Assembly (NCBI GenBank): GCA_019359695.1
Contig: JAHHGV010000030.1
Location: 1 to 64,000 of the forward strand
Source of the DNA: Brasilonema angustatum HA4187-MV1
GTDB lineage: Bacteria; Cyanobacteriota; Cyanobacteriia; Cyanobacteriales; Nostocaceae
Direction of reading: 5' to 3'
Length of the DNA: 64,000 nt
Below, piece by piece: positions 7,488-16,618 of this stretch. The first letter of the stretch is position 1, and each line of letters opens with the position of its first letter. The translations under genes and the position numbers were made by a program. Under the pieces are notes generated by a model. That model ran no database searches, was not told the DNA's origin, and saw only the letters and a program-made list of their open reading frames with translations.

Positions 7488-8696
7488 TTACTTATGGCTT
7501 TTACTATTTTTTATGCCGTTATTTGAGTGTGTATCTTGATTGTTTACTGAAGACACATCATTGATATCGTCCACATCTAAAATGCTTTTTATCCTGTATT
7601 CCAAGTATCCCAGAATTTTCTCTTGGACATGCAGATGATATTTTGATGTGGTTGTTGGGGTAAAATTACTTGCAATGTCTTCAAGTTGGGTCAGCAATAT
7701 TTTTTTGAGTTTATCGTTCATAATTCTGGATGTGGTATCTCGCAATAGCTGTTGTTCTTTAATACTGTTTTCGATTTCAACAATATCTGCATCAATAGAA
7801 CGGTCATGTTCCCCAATATTTTTGATTTTATGACGCCGTTTCTTTGCATCATAGAGAGTACGTGGCATGAAAACCTTGATAGAGACTGGTACGATTTCCA
7901 GCATCCAGAACAGGCGGGGAATCCATTCCATTTTGGCTGCCACAACCTTATTACTGCTCTTAATTTGTTCTAAGAGATAGATTTGTTTTCCAATCGGGAG
8001 AACGTCAGGCATAGTGAAAGGTTTACCTTTTAAATCTCTTTGTGTCACATCTCCGTTTAAAAACTTTATATGTGCTTCCTTGTCTTTTATCTGATTCCTC
8101 ATCTCTGTCGCATTGTCATTGGCGACTTGTACGCTTTTTCTTGCTTCGCTGATGAGTTCTTTGCTTGCCCCTTTACGTTCCCAGTATTCCTGGGTAAGCA
8201 TTGCATCTTTTACAATTTTATCTGGATTTTTGGATGATTTTGGATTTTGAAAAAGCTGCTCTATTTTCTGCTTTTCGCTCTTGATATAGCTTGTTTCTAT
8301 GGCGATTTGTGTTGTGCGAATATCGGTTTGAAAGATAATTAAGTCAAAGAAAATTGCAAACACATACCCTACGCAAACTGCAAAGGCGACTCTGATAGAA
8401 ATACCAAGGAATGTCCCAGCAAAAGAACCCCAAGACAGAGGATTCTTGGGAAGTGTCATCAACAAGCCTCGCTCTAGAAGAAGTATTGCTATACCCCAAA
8501 ATACTCCAAAGATTATGGCTCCCAACCAATTTTCTTTTACTAAGTAAAAGATTGAGCCGGAAGAGAATGCAGCAAAACTTGCTGTAACGATAACAGCGAT
8601 GCCTTCAGTGATATAAGCATTTTCTGAGTCTGAATCATTGAGACTTTTGAGAAAATTAACATCGCACCCGGCACACCATAAAAATAAGTATTTCAT
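7488..8696 (-). CDS. DUF4407 membrane protein
   Basis: 402 residues. It begins FLWCAGCDVNFLKSLNDSDSE, then has three to four membrane segments between residues 30 and 130, a long hydrophilic coiled-coil region (about 140-250) and another hydrophobic segment near 260-280, the architecture of DUF4407 proteins. The function of the family is unknown to me; it is often carried by mobile elements. Its neighbour downstream is a membrane pseudokinase in the same orientation nine bases away, which suggests the two act together at the inner membrane. Confidence 0.8.
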   Translation of the reverse strand: MKYLFLWCAGCDVNFLKSLNDSDSENAYITEGIAVIVTASFAAFSSGSIFYLVKENWLGAIIFGVFWGIAILLLERGLLMTLPKNPLSWGSFAGTFLGISIRVAFAVCVGYVFAIFFDLIIFQTDIRTTQIAIETSYIKSEKQKIEQLFQNPKSSKNPDKIVKDAMLTQEYWERKGASKELISEARKSVQVANDNATEMRNQIKDKEAHIKFLNGDVTQRDLKGKPFTMPDVLPIGKQIYLLEQIKSSNKVVAAKMEWIPRLFWMLEIVPVSIKVFMPRTLYDAKKRRHKIKNIGEHDRSIDADIVEIENSIKEQQLLRDTTSRIMNDKLKKILLTQLEDIASNFTPTTTSKYHLHVQEKILGYLEYRIKSILDVDDINDVSSVNNQDTHSNNGIKNSKSHK

Positions 8697-8775
8697 AACG
8701 TATTACTTGTTTTGCGTTATTTCAGTTAGTCAAAAGCTTTTTGAGCTAAATAAAGAACGTTATGACTGCTTGTAT

Positions 8776-8997
8776 TTAGTCACAGTCACCTAGCTTAATC
8801 ACGAGTAGTTGATGGCAATTCTTTTGTTTTGGCGATGCTGGCTGGTTGTTACCCACAACCAGGCTGGCGAAGGGCGCAACGATGGGATTTTCACGCGCTT
8901 GATACCCCAGTTTGAAGACGTACCAATGGCTTCCAAGTAATAGAGCGATCGTTAAAACGGTTGAGGTTAAATTCCATACCAGTTTGAATGGATTCAT
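8776..8997 (-). CDS. Small membrane protein next to coupling ATPase
   Basis: 73 residues with one N-terminal hydrophobic segment (LTSTVLTIALLLGSHWYVF) followed by a short polar tail with two cysteines. It lies 57 bases downstream of the coupling ATPase gene in the same orientation, so it is probably in the same transcript. No family is recognised. A transfer-related role is only suggested by position. Confidence 0.55.
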   Translation of the reverse strand: MNPFKLVWNLTSTVLTIALLLGSHWYVFKLGYQARENPIVAPFASLVVGNNQPASPKQKNCHQLLVIKLGDCD

Positions 8998-9053
8998 AAT
9001 TCATTAGGGGGATAGGTAGATGAGGTGCAGGGGACTATGCCCCTGCTAATGGA

Positions 9054-11471
9054 TTAACGGTTAAAACCCTTTTCTTGGTTGGGTTTCTGGTTCTTTAGCT
9101 GTTGCTTAGGATTCTTCTTGATTTGCCTGCGCTTTAGCGCTTCTAAATTCATCTGGCGGTAGATGGTGGGTTGCTGTTCTTGGGCTGTGTTGTTCCCGGT
9201 GAATATTGTGTCGTCATCATCACTGTTGTTTTGAGCCTGACGCAGCATTTCGCGCAAGTCTATCAAGCGGCGGTTGACAGCATCAGGGTCGAATTCTGAG
9301 CTTGATGCTTCATTAGAGATATTTTCTTCAGCTTTAATGCCAGATTGCTTCTGGTTTTCTTGCTTTTCTAACCCTTTCATCACATCGTAAATATTAAGAC
9401 GCCTCCAGTCATCCTCCGTCCATTGCGGTAAGCGCATTTTTGCTTCCTCTACCGGGATATAATCAGGCTCACTGGAAGGAGGAACCAGTTTTTGTTTTAA
9501 TTCATCCCACGGATAGTAATTTTTCCAAGGCTGCGTTGTTTTGTAATATGCTGTCATCCCTTGCCCACGTGGGGGATCAATGCGTGGGAGAGTCATAAAT
9601 TCGGAAGCCATAACCGCTGGGACAGTTGTTCTGTTTTCAACAGCCCCTTGTGGGTTTATGTGTCCAATAAATTTGCCAAAATCTGGCACGTACTCGTAAC
9701 TATTAGTTAACTGGTTAAAAATCGCTTGTCCCATCTTTTGCGACAGCCATTCTGCGGTATCTGTTTCATTGACTCGCATCCCGCATAGATGATCGATCAT
9801 ACCAAAGATGATTTCGGTATTTTGTTTACCTGTTTCTTGATACATGGCGTTGATGGATTGCGTTCCCAAGACAACTGCTGCTCCTCTTTTACGTCCTTGC
9901 AGCAGCAAGTTCCTTAGAATATCCATTGGATTTAACTGACACTCATCCAGAAAGAAAAATGTTCGCGCGTCCCTAGTTTCGGGATCTGTTGCCAGGATTT
10001 CATCAACAGCGTGCTTGAGAACTAAACGATTAAGAACGGACATGAGGGGGGCAAAACGATGATCGTGTCCCAGTACAAGAATGCATCCTCCTTGCATCCA
10101 CTCATCAATAGTGATTTCATCAGTTGCATGATAAAACAAGGCAGCTAAGACACGGTATTTGTTAAGCTCTACTTTTACCGATGCGTGGACATTATCAGCC
10201 GTTTTTTCGGTTGCCATGACATCAAGGTAATGGGCTGTGTCGGGATCACTACTAAGAATGGCGCGTAGACGTTGCTGGCTCTCTGCGATGAGCAAAATAT
10301 CCCTTAATTGCCAATTCCGTGGCGCATGTTTGATGAGGTATAATGTTATTCCGGTGAAGATTTGAATGGCAGCATCTCGGAAGAATTTTTCTCCGTGTTG
10401 ATTTTCTGCAATTGGAGAAAACACAATCTGGACAAAATTTTCAACATCTCCATCAGAAGTAATTGACTTACTGAAATCAACTCGACAGCATCGGGCATCT
10501 GTAGGGTCAACGATACAGAGTCGTCCACTGGATATGGCGGTTATTTTTGAGATAGCATCCCGACTGGCATTCAGGACAATCGCCCGTTTTTGGGAACCAA
10601 GATAGACGTGGGGTAGGCAGTCTTGCATGACTAATTGAATACTTAGGGATTTACCAGACCCCACAGCACCCATAAACAACATTCCCCCCATAACCATCTG
10701 CCGCATGGGGATTCGGTTACCCCCGAACTCAACCCTTAAATCAGGCGCTCTACGAAGGGATTGCTCGGATTCCCTTTGAGTTTCTCGTTGATTTTGCCCA
10801 TTGTTGATACCCTCTATTACTGTACCCCTCTCGGTAAAAGGTTTTTTAGTACGGCTCTCTAACCAATCGCCGAGCATTTTCTGGGGTAAGATGAGAGACA
10901 CAATGAAGCCCAGAGGGGCGAACATCAAGTAAGCCGTAGTGATGATAGCTAAACTGATGCCAAAGATGATGTAGAAATAGTTTAATTTTCTATTTTGATT
11001 TTGGTGTGTAAAGTATAAACGATGCCAGAAAATGCCGAGTAACCACAGAGACGATATCCATACAATGGTTGTTTTGTACGTCCATAGCGTAGCGTAGAGT
11101 ACCGCTTCTTCAAGGTTCTTTGCTGGCGCGTCAGTTGGATCAGCGGATCGTACTAATCCACAAAACCCCAGCCAGAGCAAGAAAAGTACAATAATACCCC
11201 AATCCCAGGCGGTTGGTTTAAAACCTTCTCCATGCACGCCCAAGGTAGCGAGTATGAGCATGAAAACCAGTAGAAATATTCCCCAAACAGCAAAGTCTTC
11301 CCATTTATCAGTTCGGAAGTAGGGCTGGAAAACAATAAGAACTGGAAGAATGTTGCTCCACATAAATAGAGCAAAAATTAGAAGCCCAAAGTTTGCCCAA
11401 AAATTTTTGGTGTGGGCTTTCAAGTTGTCTTGCAGTTCTGCAATATGCCGCTTTAGTATTCTGATGCTCAT
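9054..11471 (-). CDS. VirD4/TraD-like type IV coupling ATPase
   Basis: 805 residues. Five or so membrane helices occupy residues 25-200 (more than the usual two). Walker A is GAVGSGKS (268-275) and Walker B ends FFFLDE (505-510), followed by LLLQGRKRGAAVVLGTQS, the typical TraG/TraD/VirD4 hexameric ATPase signature. The last 150 residues are a Gln/Asn-rich hydrophilic tail. Coupling proteins bring the relaxase-DNA complex to the conjugative channel at the inner membrane. A MOBQ relaxase that could be its partner is encoded at 49354-53175. No channel ATPase (VirB4) is visible in this window. Confidence 0.88.
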   Translation of the reverse strand: MSIRILKRHIAELQDNLKAHTKNFWANFGLLIFALFMWSNILPVLIVFQPYFRTDKWEDFAVWGIFLLVFMLILATLGVHGEGFKPTAWDWGIIVLFLLWLGFCGLVRSADPTDAPAKNLEEAVLYATLWTYKTTIVWISSLWLLGIFWHRLYFTHQNQNRKLNYFYIIFGISLAIITTAYLMFAPLGFIVSLILPQKMLGDWLESRTKKPFTERGTVIEGINNGQNQRETQRESEQSLRRAPDLRVEFGGNRIPMRQMVMGGMLFMGAVGSGKSLSIQLVMQDCLPHVYLGSQKRAIVLNASRDAISKITAISSGRLCIVDPTDARCCRVDFSKSITSDGDVENFVQIVFSPIAENQHGEKFFRDAAIQIFTGITLYLIKHAPRNWQLRDILLIAESQQRLRAILSSDPDTAHYLDVMATEKTADNVHASVKVELNKYRVLAALFYHATDEITIDEWMQGGCILVLGHDHRFAPLMSVLNRLVLKHAVDEILATDPETRDARTFFFLDECQLNPMDILRNLLLQGRKRGAAVVLGTQSINAMYQETGKQNTEIIFGMIDHLCGMRVNETDTAEWLSQKMGQAIFNQLTNSYEYVPDFGKFIGHINPQGAVENRTTVPAVMASEFMTLPRIDPPRGQGMTAYYKTTQPWKNYYPWDELKQKLVPPSSEPDYIPVEEAKMRLPQWTEDDWRRLNIYDVMKGLEKQENQKQSGIKAEENISNEASSSEFDPDAVNRRLIDLREMLRQAQNNSDDDDTIFTGNNTAQEQQPTIYRQMNLEALKRRQIKKNPKQQLKNQKPNQEKGFNR

Positions 11472-11660
11472 AATTCAATGAAACCTCTTCCTCAGACCAA
11501 TATTTGCGTTGCAGCACAAACCAGTCATCTCTGCGGAGATAACCGATGGTAGGAGCAATGCCACCTGGGCAGGTGACGCTTAGAAGGTCAGAACAGCGGA
11601 GGAGGGCGGGGAGAGAGATTTTTGTGGTTCATTTCACGTAACTTCCTACAGGTTAAATCG

Positions 11661-11849
11661 TTAGGCATAAGCAGTTTTTGTGTCTTCAGTCTCTAGCCAA
11701 ATCCAGTCTTTTACCTTGGTATTTCTTGCTGTCCTTGGTTTCCCAGTAGATACAGAACGAAAGAACTTTTTCTTTTTACGTCCTTTTCCTCGCTTGTGTT
11801 TTCTGCCTTTTCGTCCATTGCTCCCTGATGGCTGCTGTGGTTGTTCCAT
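11661..11849 (-). CDS. Small, very basic unknown protein
   Basis: 62 residues from the ATG at 11849, which has AAGGGG five bases upstream; an in-frame ATG at 11918 would add 23 residues but lacks a ribosome site. After MEQPQQPSGSNG comes a Lys/Arg block (GRKHKRGKGRKKKKFFR), then a short tail ending in WIWLETEDTKTAYA. The charge suggests nucleic acid binding. It lies upstream of the coupling ATPase, same strand, with about 190 bases between. Function unknown. Confidence 0.55.
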   Translation of the reverse strand: MEQPQQPSGSNGRKGRKHKRGKGRKKKKFFRSVSTGKPRTARNTKVKDWIWLETEDTKTAYA

Positions 11850-12738
11850 TTTTGCCCCTTGTGAAAAAAAAATCGCAGCCACCAAAGCCTTTAAAAGCTC
11901 TAAGTTGACTGCGATCATGTCTATTAAGACAGTTCAGCGACGTCATTAAAGTGAAGCATCAACGCAACACTTTTCTATTGGATTTTCTTGATTGTTGGTT
12001 AGTCTTCTTCCAAAGCTGACGAGGTTAGCTCCGAGGCTACCGATGAAAGATTCGGCTCTTCAGTAACGTGTATCTGTATTTTTACAGACAACGCCTGTTA
12101 ACAAGATGCGCCATTGTATTGATTTCCCCCGCTCCTGATGACAGGATTTAGCTGATTGAACATCTAGCAAATTCTACAGAGAGGAAGCTTTGAAAAGCCG
12201 TATCAGAGTATGTTTAGCTTGTATCTGTAGATACTTCTCTAAAAACCTGGCTTTTTCTCTTAGAACTAGCGCCAGCTTTTAGAGGCAAATTCGCTATATT
12301 TATCTACTGTCTGGAATTAAACCTTCAAAAAGTTTTTTGCTCTATACTAATTCTTTGAAGGCTTGTCTATAAATTCCTAGCCAAAATTATTGCCTGCCAG
12401 AGGTTTCAAGTATATTTATTATATCCTCTTTCTTGACATAACTACTACTTAAATACGCACTATTACAAAATGTAATATTTTACAATATTCTAATTTAAAT
12501 AAATTATTATATACTAGTTTTAATAAAGCATTCTTATTTTTTATAAGTCATTCATTGACATTTGCGGTGTTACTGATGAGTTAGTCTAGGAAATCTCTGA
12601 AGGCAGCCTGTCATAAACCGACATTACTGTTCTCGATAACCCAATGAATACGAGAAGAACAACTTCAACAAAAGTACAGACAAAACAGGCGTAACGCGCT
12701 TTTCGGCGTACCTTATCTTACTATCTGCGTAAATCCCT
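11850..12738. other. Long intergenic region before the ParA-like gene
   Basis: No supported gene is found. The left part has mixed composition; about 12330-12560 is strongly AT-rich. A TTGACA hexamer lies at 12555-12560 but no good -10 at the right distance is obvious. The region precedes a ParA/TraL-like gene and could hold its promoter and binding sites, but I see no clear repeat array that would mark a centromere. Confidence 0.4.
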
Positions 12739-13470
12739 ATGGCAAACCTTCATGTTATTACAGGTTATAAAGGGGGAGTTGGGAAATCGTTGGTTACTTG
12801 CGTCCTCCTTGAGTTTCTCCTGGCAAAGAACATTGCCTTCAAATTGTTTGAAACAGACCGGGATAACCCGGATGTTAAAAGACGCTATGGTGATACCGTT
12901 AACTGTGATATCGGTTTGTTCAGTGAAGCACGACGACACCAGGATGCGGCGAATAATATCTTTACTTCGGCTACCGAGATTCTAACCATCGTCAACTCTC
13001 CCGCCCAACTGTTTGCGCCCTTTGCTCACTGGTTTGAGGCAAATGATTTGTTTACTTTGGGTGCGGAAGAAGGTGTTTCTTATTACTTCTGGTTCGTTTG
13101 TGACGGCGGCTTTGACAGTATTGATTTACTGAAAAAGACTTTTCAATTTTTCACCGATAATGTTCACTACGTTGTCGTGAAAAATCACGGACTCTGCGAG
13201 GACTGGAAATTGTTTGAATCGGATACTGCCTTACAAAAGCAGTTGAAGAAATACAAAGTGATTATCGTTGATTTCCCCTTACTACTTGGTCGAACATTGC
13301 CGCATGAAATCAATACTTTATCTTTGATGTTCTCGCAGGCGATCGCCCACCCAGGTTTCGATAAAATCAACCAACAACGAGTCAAAACCTTCCTCAGAAA
13401 AGCTTTTCAAGCGTTTGAAGCCACAGGTGTGTTTACCCATGAACAGCAGCAATTATCTGCCCAACAATAA
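12739..13470 (+). CDS. ParA/TraL-like P-loop ATPase
   Basis: 243 residues. The deviant Walker A GYKGGVGKS (residues about 9-17) and the DRDNPDVK switch-like motif (near 40) place it in the ParA/MinD/TraL group. Residues VIIVDFP near 174 form a Walker-B-like strand. It is short and has no N-terminal HTH, and the next gene is not a ParB. Instead the overlapping next gene has a DDP motif, coiled coil and C-terminal membrane helix, like TraM of RP4-type systems, where TraL is also a KGGVGKS protein. I therefore favour a transfer-linked TraL-like role over partition, with moderate confidence; partition remains possible. Confidence 0.75.
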   Translation: MANLHVITGYKGGVGKSLVTCVLLEFLLAKNIAFKLFETDRDNPDVKRRYGDTVNCDIGLFSEARRHQDAANNIFTSATEILTIVNSPAQLFAPFAHWFEANDLFTLGAEEGVSYYFWFVCDGGFDSIDLLKKTFQFFTDNVHYVVVKNHGLCEDWKLFESDTALQKQLKKYKVIIVDFPLLLGRTLPHEINTLSLMFSQAIAHPGFDKINQQRVKTFLRKAFQAFEATGVFTHEQQQLSAQQ

Positions 13471-14194
13471 TGGCAATGGTTCAGATTTACTGGATCGGGT
13501 TCTGCGGGATTTAACACCAGAGCAACGGGTGCGAGTGCTCGATTTGACACTGCGTCTCGACATCCATAAAGACGACCCCTTGTGGCTAATTGCACTAGCA
13601 ATTGGGCAGTTACAAATTTTACTTCAGGATAGTCCCCAGGATTTACGGTTATTGTTCGATAACGTACAGATGGAGTTGGAAGAATGGGCAGAAGCGACGA
13701 CAACAGTGTTGGAGGCGACACTCCAAGACGCCAAGAACACGGAGGTACTGGCGCACGGACTGGAAAACTTACTCAGCGTGCTAGCCACATTAAGCAAGTT
13801 GTTGACCGAACTGGCAACTTCCTTGAATCAGCACGGCTCCCAGAACGTATCGAGCAGCTTATCAATGGAGTTCGGACACTTGAGGCAGGAGTTCGCCACA
13901 CTTTTACAGACAAACTCCACCTCACTTCGGGACTCGATCACCAGCCAGGTCAGCAACCAGGTCGGGGGAATTCTCCGACATCACAGCAACACAACATCGA
14001 ACACGAGCGATAAGCGTCTGCTGTGGGTGTCTTTGGGGGCGAATGCTTTGCTCCTAATGGGCGTTTTTTCTCTCTGGCGTACCCATGCACAGACAAGCCA
14101 AAGAATACAATGGATGTGGCAACATCAGCAGAAGATTGAGTGTGCTGTTGGCGTGATGCCCAAAAATAGCAAGCAGTGCAAAGCCCTACTGTAA
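13439..14194 (+). CDS. DDP-motif coiled-coil membrane protein (TraM-like)
   Basis: 251 residues from ATG 13439; a TTG at 13415 would add eight codons. It overlaps the ParA/TraL-like gene by 32 bases, so translation is probably coupled. The N-terminal region reads LTPEQRVRVLDLTLRLDIHKDDPLW and IGQLQILL; I associate this with a family labelled DUF6753 in cyanobacterial plasmids (from memory). A long helical region follows (about 70-190), then one membrane helix (LWVSLGANALLLMGVFSLW) and a short tail with two cysteines. The layout resembles RP4 TraM (DDP motif, coiled coil, one membrane anchor). That parallel is inference. Confidence 0.75.
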   Translation: MNSSNYLPNNNGNGSDLLDRVLRDLTPEQRVRVLDLTLRLDIHKDDPLWLIALAIGQLQILLQDSPQDLRLLFDNVQMELEEWAEATTTVLEATLQDAKNTEVLAHGLENLLSVLATLSKLLTELATSLNQHGSQNVSSSLSMEFGHLRQEFATLLQTNSTSLRDSITSQVSNQVGGILRHHSNTTSNTSDKRLLWVSLGANALLLMGVFSLWRTHAQTSQRIQWMWQHQQKIECAVGVMPKNSKQCKALL

Positions 14195-14264
14195 TTGTTT
14201 TCTCAGAAATCCGCTGTGAAACCGCCTCGCTGTAGGCGGTCAGTAAACCTTATTTTTTTCTCTT

Positions 14265-15836
14265 ATGAATGAAGATGGAAAAGGGTGGAAGCCTCCGTTA
14301 TCGGCAGAAAGATTGCGACAATTGCAAGAATTGGATGAAAATCAGCCTGACAATATAGACCTTCGACAGTTAACAGATGAGGAGCGTCCATCTTTCTGGA
14401 AAAAGATAGCTGACAAAGGTCGTACGATTGCTGTTAAGCGTGGGATGCGTCTTGCGGCTAGAGAAGCGCTGGTAGGTGAAATTCCTTTCGTTAACGTCGG
14501 GATTGCCGTGTATGAAGGATATATGTTTGGTAAAGATATGTATACACTCATCAAAGAAGAAAGAGAACTGGCGAAAATTGAAAATAAAGCTTCTACAAAA
14601 CCGTTTTATGAATTAGTAGAAAAAGAAAGATCTAAACAAGTTAGAGAATTATCTGATAATGTTGAAAAGGTTTATAAGGCGGTAAATTCGAGGAAATCTA
14701 AAGGGCTTAGTTTGGGCACACACCGTGACGAAATTTCTTCGTACCAGAAAAGAGAGTCATTGAATAGATCTGTTGTTCCTGAAGTTCTATCAAAAGCGGC
14801 TAGTGAACCTCGCTTTAAGAACGAAGCAGATCAGTTATTTAATGAAGCCGCTCTAGTCAAGGGGTACGTAAAGCAGAACTTTCCGGCAGAAACAGCAGCG
14901 CATAAGTATCAATATATGCTTGCAACAGCAGTAGAAGGGTTAGGGCGTAGCCATTTTAATCAAGTTAATTTTCCAGGGCGGGGGATGCGATTTGATAAGT
15001 TTTTTGCAGAACGGGCATATATGGACGGTCATGACGTTCAGGAGATAGGTTTGACCATTCTAGAGAAAAGTCCCTTCGCTCTTGGCTTAAAAGATGTAGA
15101 TCTCGTTAAACAGAATGAATACATTGAAAAGCTGACAAATTTTTCTCATCCTGAGCTTGATGAAGCACGTAATGCTATCAGTCAGTGGCGTCAGCGAAAG
15201 GGTTTGCCTGAACATCAGAAGTTATCACCCCTGGAATATGCTGAACATAAGACTTACACCAAAGCAGCAGCGGAAAGACGCGAAAAAAATGAAATTATAA
15301 AATTTGCTGAATTAGAACGGGAATATCATGAAATCCAATTAAACGATGCGAATCGTTTTCTGCATGAGTATCGTAAAGCTAATGATTTCAAAACAACAAC
15401 AACACAGGAATATATGCTAGAGTTAGCACGAATGAATCAAAAAGGTGAAATTTTGAGCAATAGCGATAAGGGAATTGTATTCAAGCTTATCGCTGCGGGG
15501 CATGATGAAAAGGATATTATCAATGCTCTACATGAGTCCAGTCCCTTTGGACATCAACCTGGGTATGGGAAAGGTATTTACGACGAGACAATTGAGCAGA
15601 TTAATAATAATCCAAAACAAAAAGATTTTATTACTGCTGTATATGAGATGAAGAATAAATACAATTTACCCGACGAAAATCGTTTGGATCGATTGGGAAT
15701 CTCACATGAACAGCCGGGAAGAAGTGAATATTTAGGGCAAGGGCTAAAATCAGAAGTCAATCCAAGTGGCATTGAGAAAATTGACAGAAGTTTTGACCAG
15801 CTTGAATCGTCCAGAGATTATGAAATTCGTCGTTGA
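14265..15836 (+). CDS. Unknown helical protein of the TraL/TraM-like cluster
   Basis: 523 residues; no family recognised. A weakly hydrophobic segment lies near residues 65-90. The rest is helical and charged. The region around LLARM... EILSNSDKGIVFKLIAAGHDEKDIINALHESSP resembles the small helical modules (aGxxxxxI...L...SP) that occur at the C-terminal ends of plasmid primases and relaxases, for instance in the 49354-53175 protein. A role in plasmid DNA processing or transfer is therefore possible. It follows the TraM-like gene by 70 bases on the same strand. Confidence 0.65.
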   Translation: MNEDGKGWKPPLSAERLRQLQELDENQPDNIDLRQLTDEERPSFWKKIADKGRTIAVKRGMRLAAREALVGEIPFVNVGIAVYEGYMFGKDMYTLIKEERELAKIENKASTKPFYELVEKERSKQVRELSDNVEKVYKAVNSRKSKGLSLGTHRDEISSYQKRESLNRSVVPEVLSKAASEPRFKNEADQLFNEAALVKGYVKQNFPAETAAHKYQYMLATAVEGLGRSHFNQVNFPGRGMRFDKFFAERAYMDGHDVQEIGLTILEKSPFALGLKDVDLVKQNEYIEKLTNFSHPELDEARNAISQWRQRKGLPEHQKLSPLEYAEHKTYTKAAAERREKNEIIKFAELEREYHEIQLNDANRFLHEYRKANDFKTTTTQEYMLELARMNQKGEILSNSDKGIVFKLIAAGHDEKDIINALHESSPFGHQPGYGKGIYDETIEQINNNPKQKDFITAVYEMKNKYNLPDENRLDRLGISHEQPGRSEYLGQGLKSEVNPSGIEKIDRSFDQLESSRDYEIRR

Positions 15837-15888
15837 CATTAGAGATAATTTATTCACTATTTGAAGAAATAAATTGAAAGTTCTTCAG

Positions 15889-16362
15889 ATGTATTATGGT
15901 ATTTATTTTAAATTACAAAAAGACAAGAAAGTTTATGAGTGGTATAGGAAACCCATTGATGAAGGTACGGCTATTCGATTTAAGGAACACACAAAAATTG
16001 CTAGATGGGTTGTTGCTCACCGCAATAAATGTTATGACGATTACGTCAAATTTAAGAAAACAACCACTGAACAGAGATTTCAACGGCTGACCGAAGAAGG
16101 TATCAATAGCTCAGATCCATTACTCAGAAATGTCTGCCGGAGCATTGCTGGTCTTCCTTTGCACGGCGAGGGTGTAGTTTCTGCACAAGAATACCACCAA
16201 GAAAAAGCTCGCCAGGAAGCTGAGAGCCGTGAAAGATATAACAAGCTTACTCCTGAAGAGAGGACACGATATGTTGAAAATCTGCAAAGACGTGTGGAGG
16301 AATTGCGGAAAAAGGTAAATGCATATGCAACCGCTAAAGAACGAGAACCCATTCCGGACTAA
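15889..16362 (+). CDS. Unknown basic coiled-coil protein
   Basis: 157 residues from ATG 15889; TTG 15874 is an alternative start five codons earlier. The N-terminal half is rich in Tyr, Lys and Trp (YFKLQKDKKVYEWYRKP), the C-terminal half is a charged helix (YVENLQRRVEELRKKVNAY). No motif is recognised. It follows the 523-residue protein by 52 bases, same strand, and its end overlaps by four bases the end of a convergent small gene. Confidence 0.6.
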   Translation: MYYGIYFKLQKDKKVYEWYRKPIDEGTAIRFKEHTKIARWVVAHRNKCYDDYVKFKKTTTEQRFQRLTEEGINSSDPLLRNVCRSIAGLPLHGEGVVSAQEYHQEKARQEAESRERYNKLTPEERTRYVENLQRRVEELRKKVNAYATAKEREPIPD

Positions 16363-16583
16363 TCATCGTCTTCATCCTTGTCACCATCTCCATCGTCCTC
16401 TTCATCCCAATCCCAGACGGAAAGCGGGGTTTCCTGTCTTGGCTCATATTCATAGTCGTAAGGTTCGCTGCTTGCTTCCTCATTTTCTTCGCCTGCTTTG
16501 GCAGACGAGTCAACCTTACCAGCAAAAAAGATAACCCAAAGAAATACCAGTCCAAAAAATATACCAATTAGCAGTGTCAGCAT
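16359..16583 (-). CDS. Small acidic-tailed membrane protein
   Basis: 74 residues: one N-terminal membrane helix (LLIGIFFGLVFLWVIFFAG), then a tail extremely rich in Glu and Asp ending EEDDGDGDKDEDDD. It lies 35 bases downstream of the HTH-methylase gene on the same strand. Function unknown; the strong hydrophobic/acidic split argues it is a real gene, though its start has no clear ribosome site. Confidence 0.5.
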   Translation of the reverse strand: MLTLLIGIFFGLVFLWVIFFAGKVDSSAKAGEENEEASSEPYDYEYEPRQETPLSVWDWDEEDDGDGDKDEDDD

Positions 16584-16618
16584 GGCGTGATATTTTTGGA
16601 TACAGTATCTTCATCCTA

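Noticed and set aside
12739-13470. Reading the ParA-like gene and its neighbour as a parAB partition pair
   Set aside because: The second gene lacks ParB or HTH features and instead has a DDP motif, coiled coil and membrane anchor; no centromere-like repeats were seen upstream.
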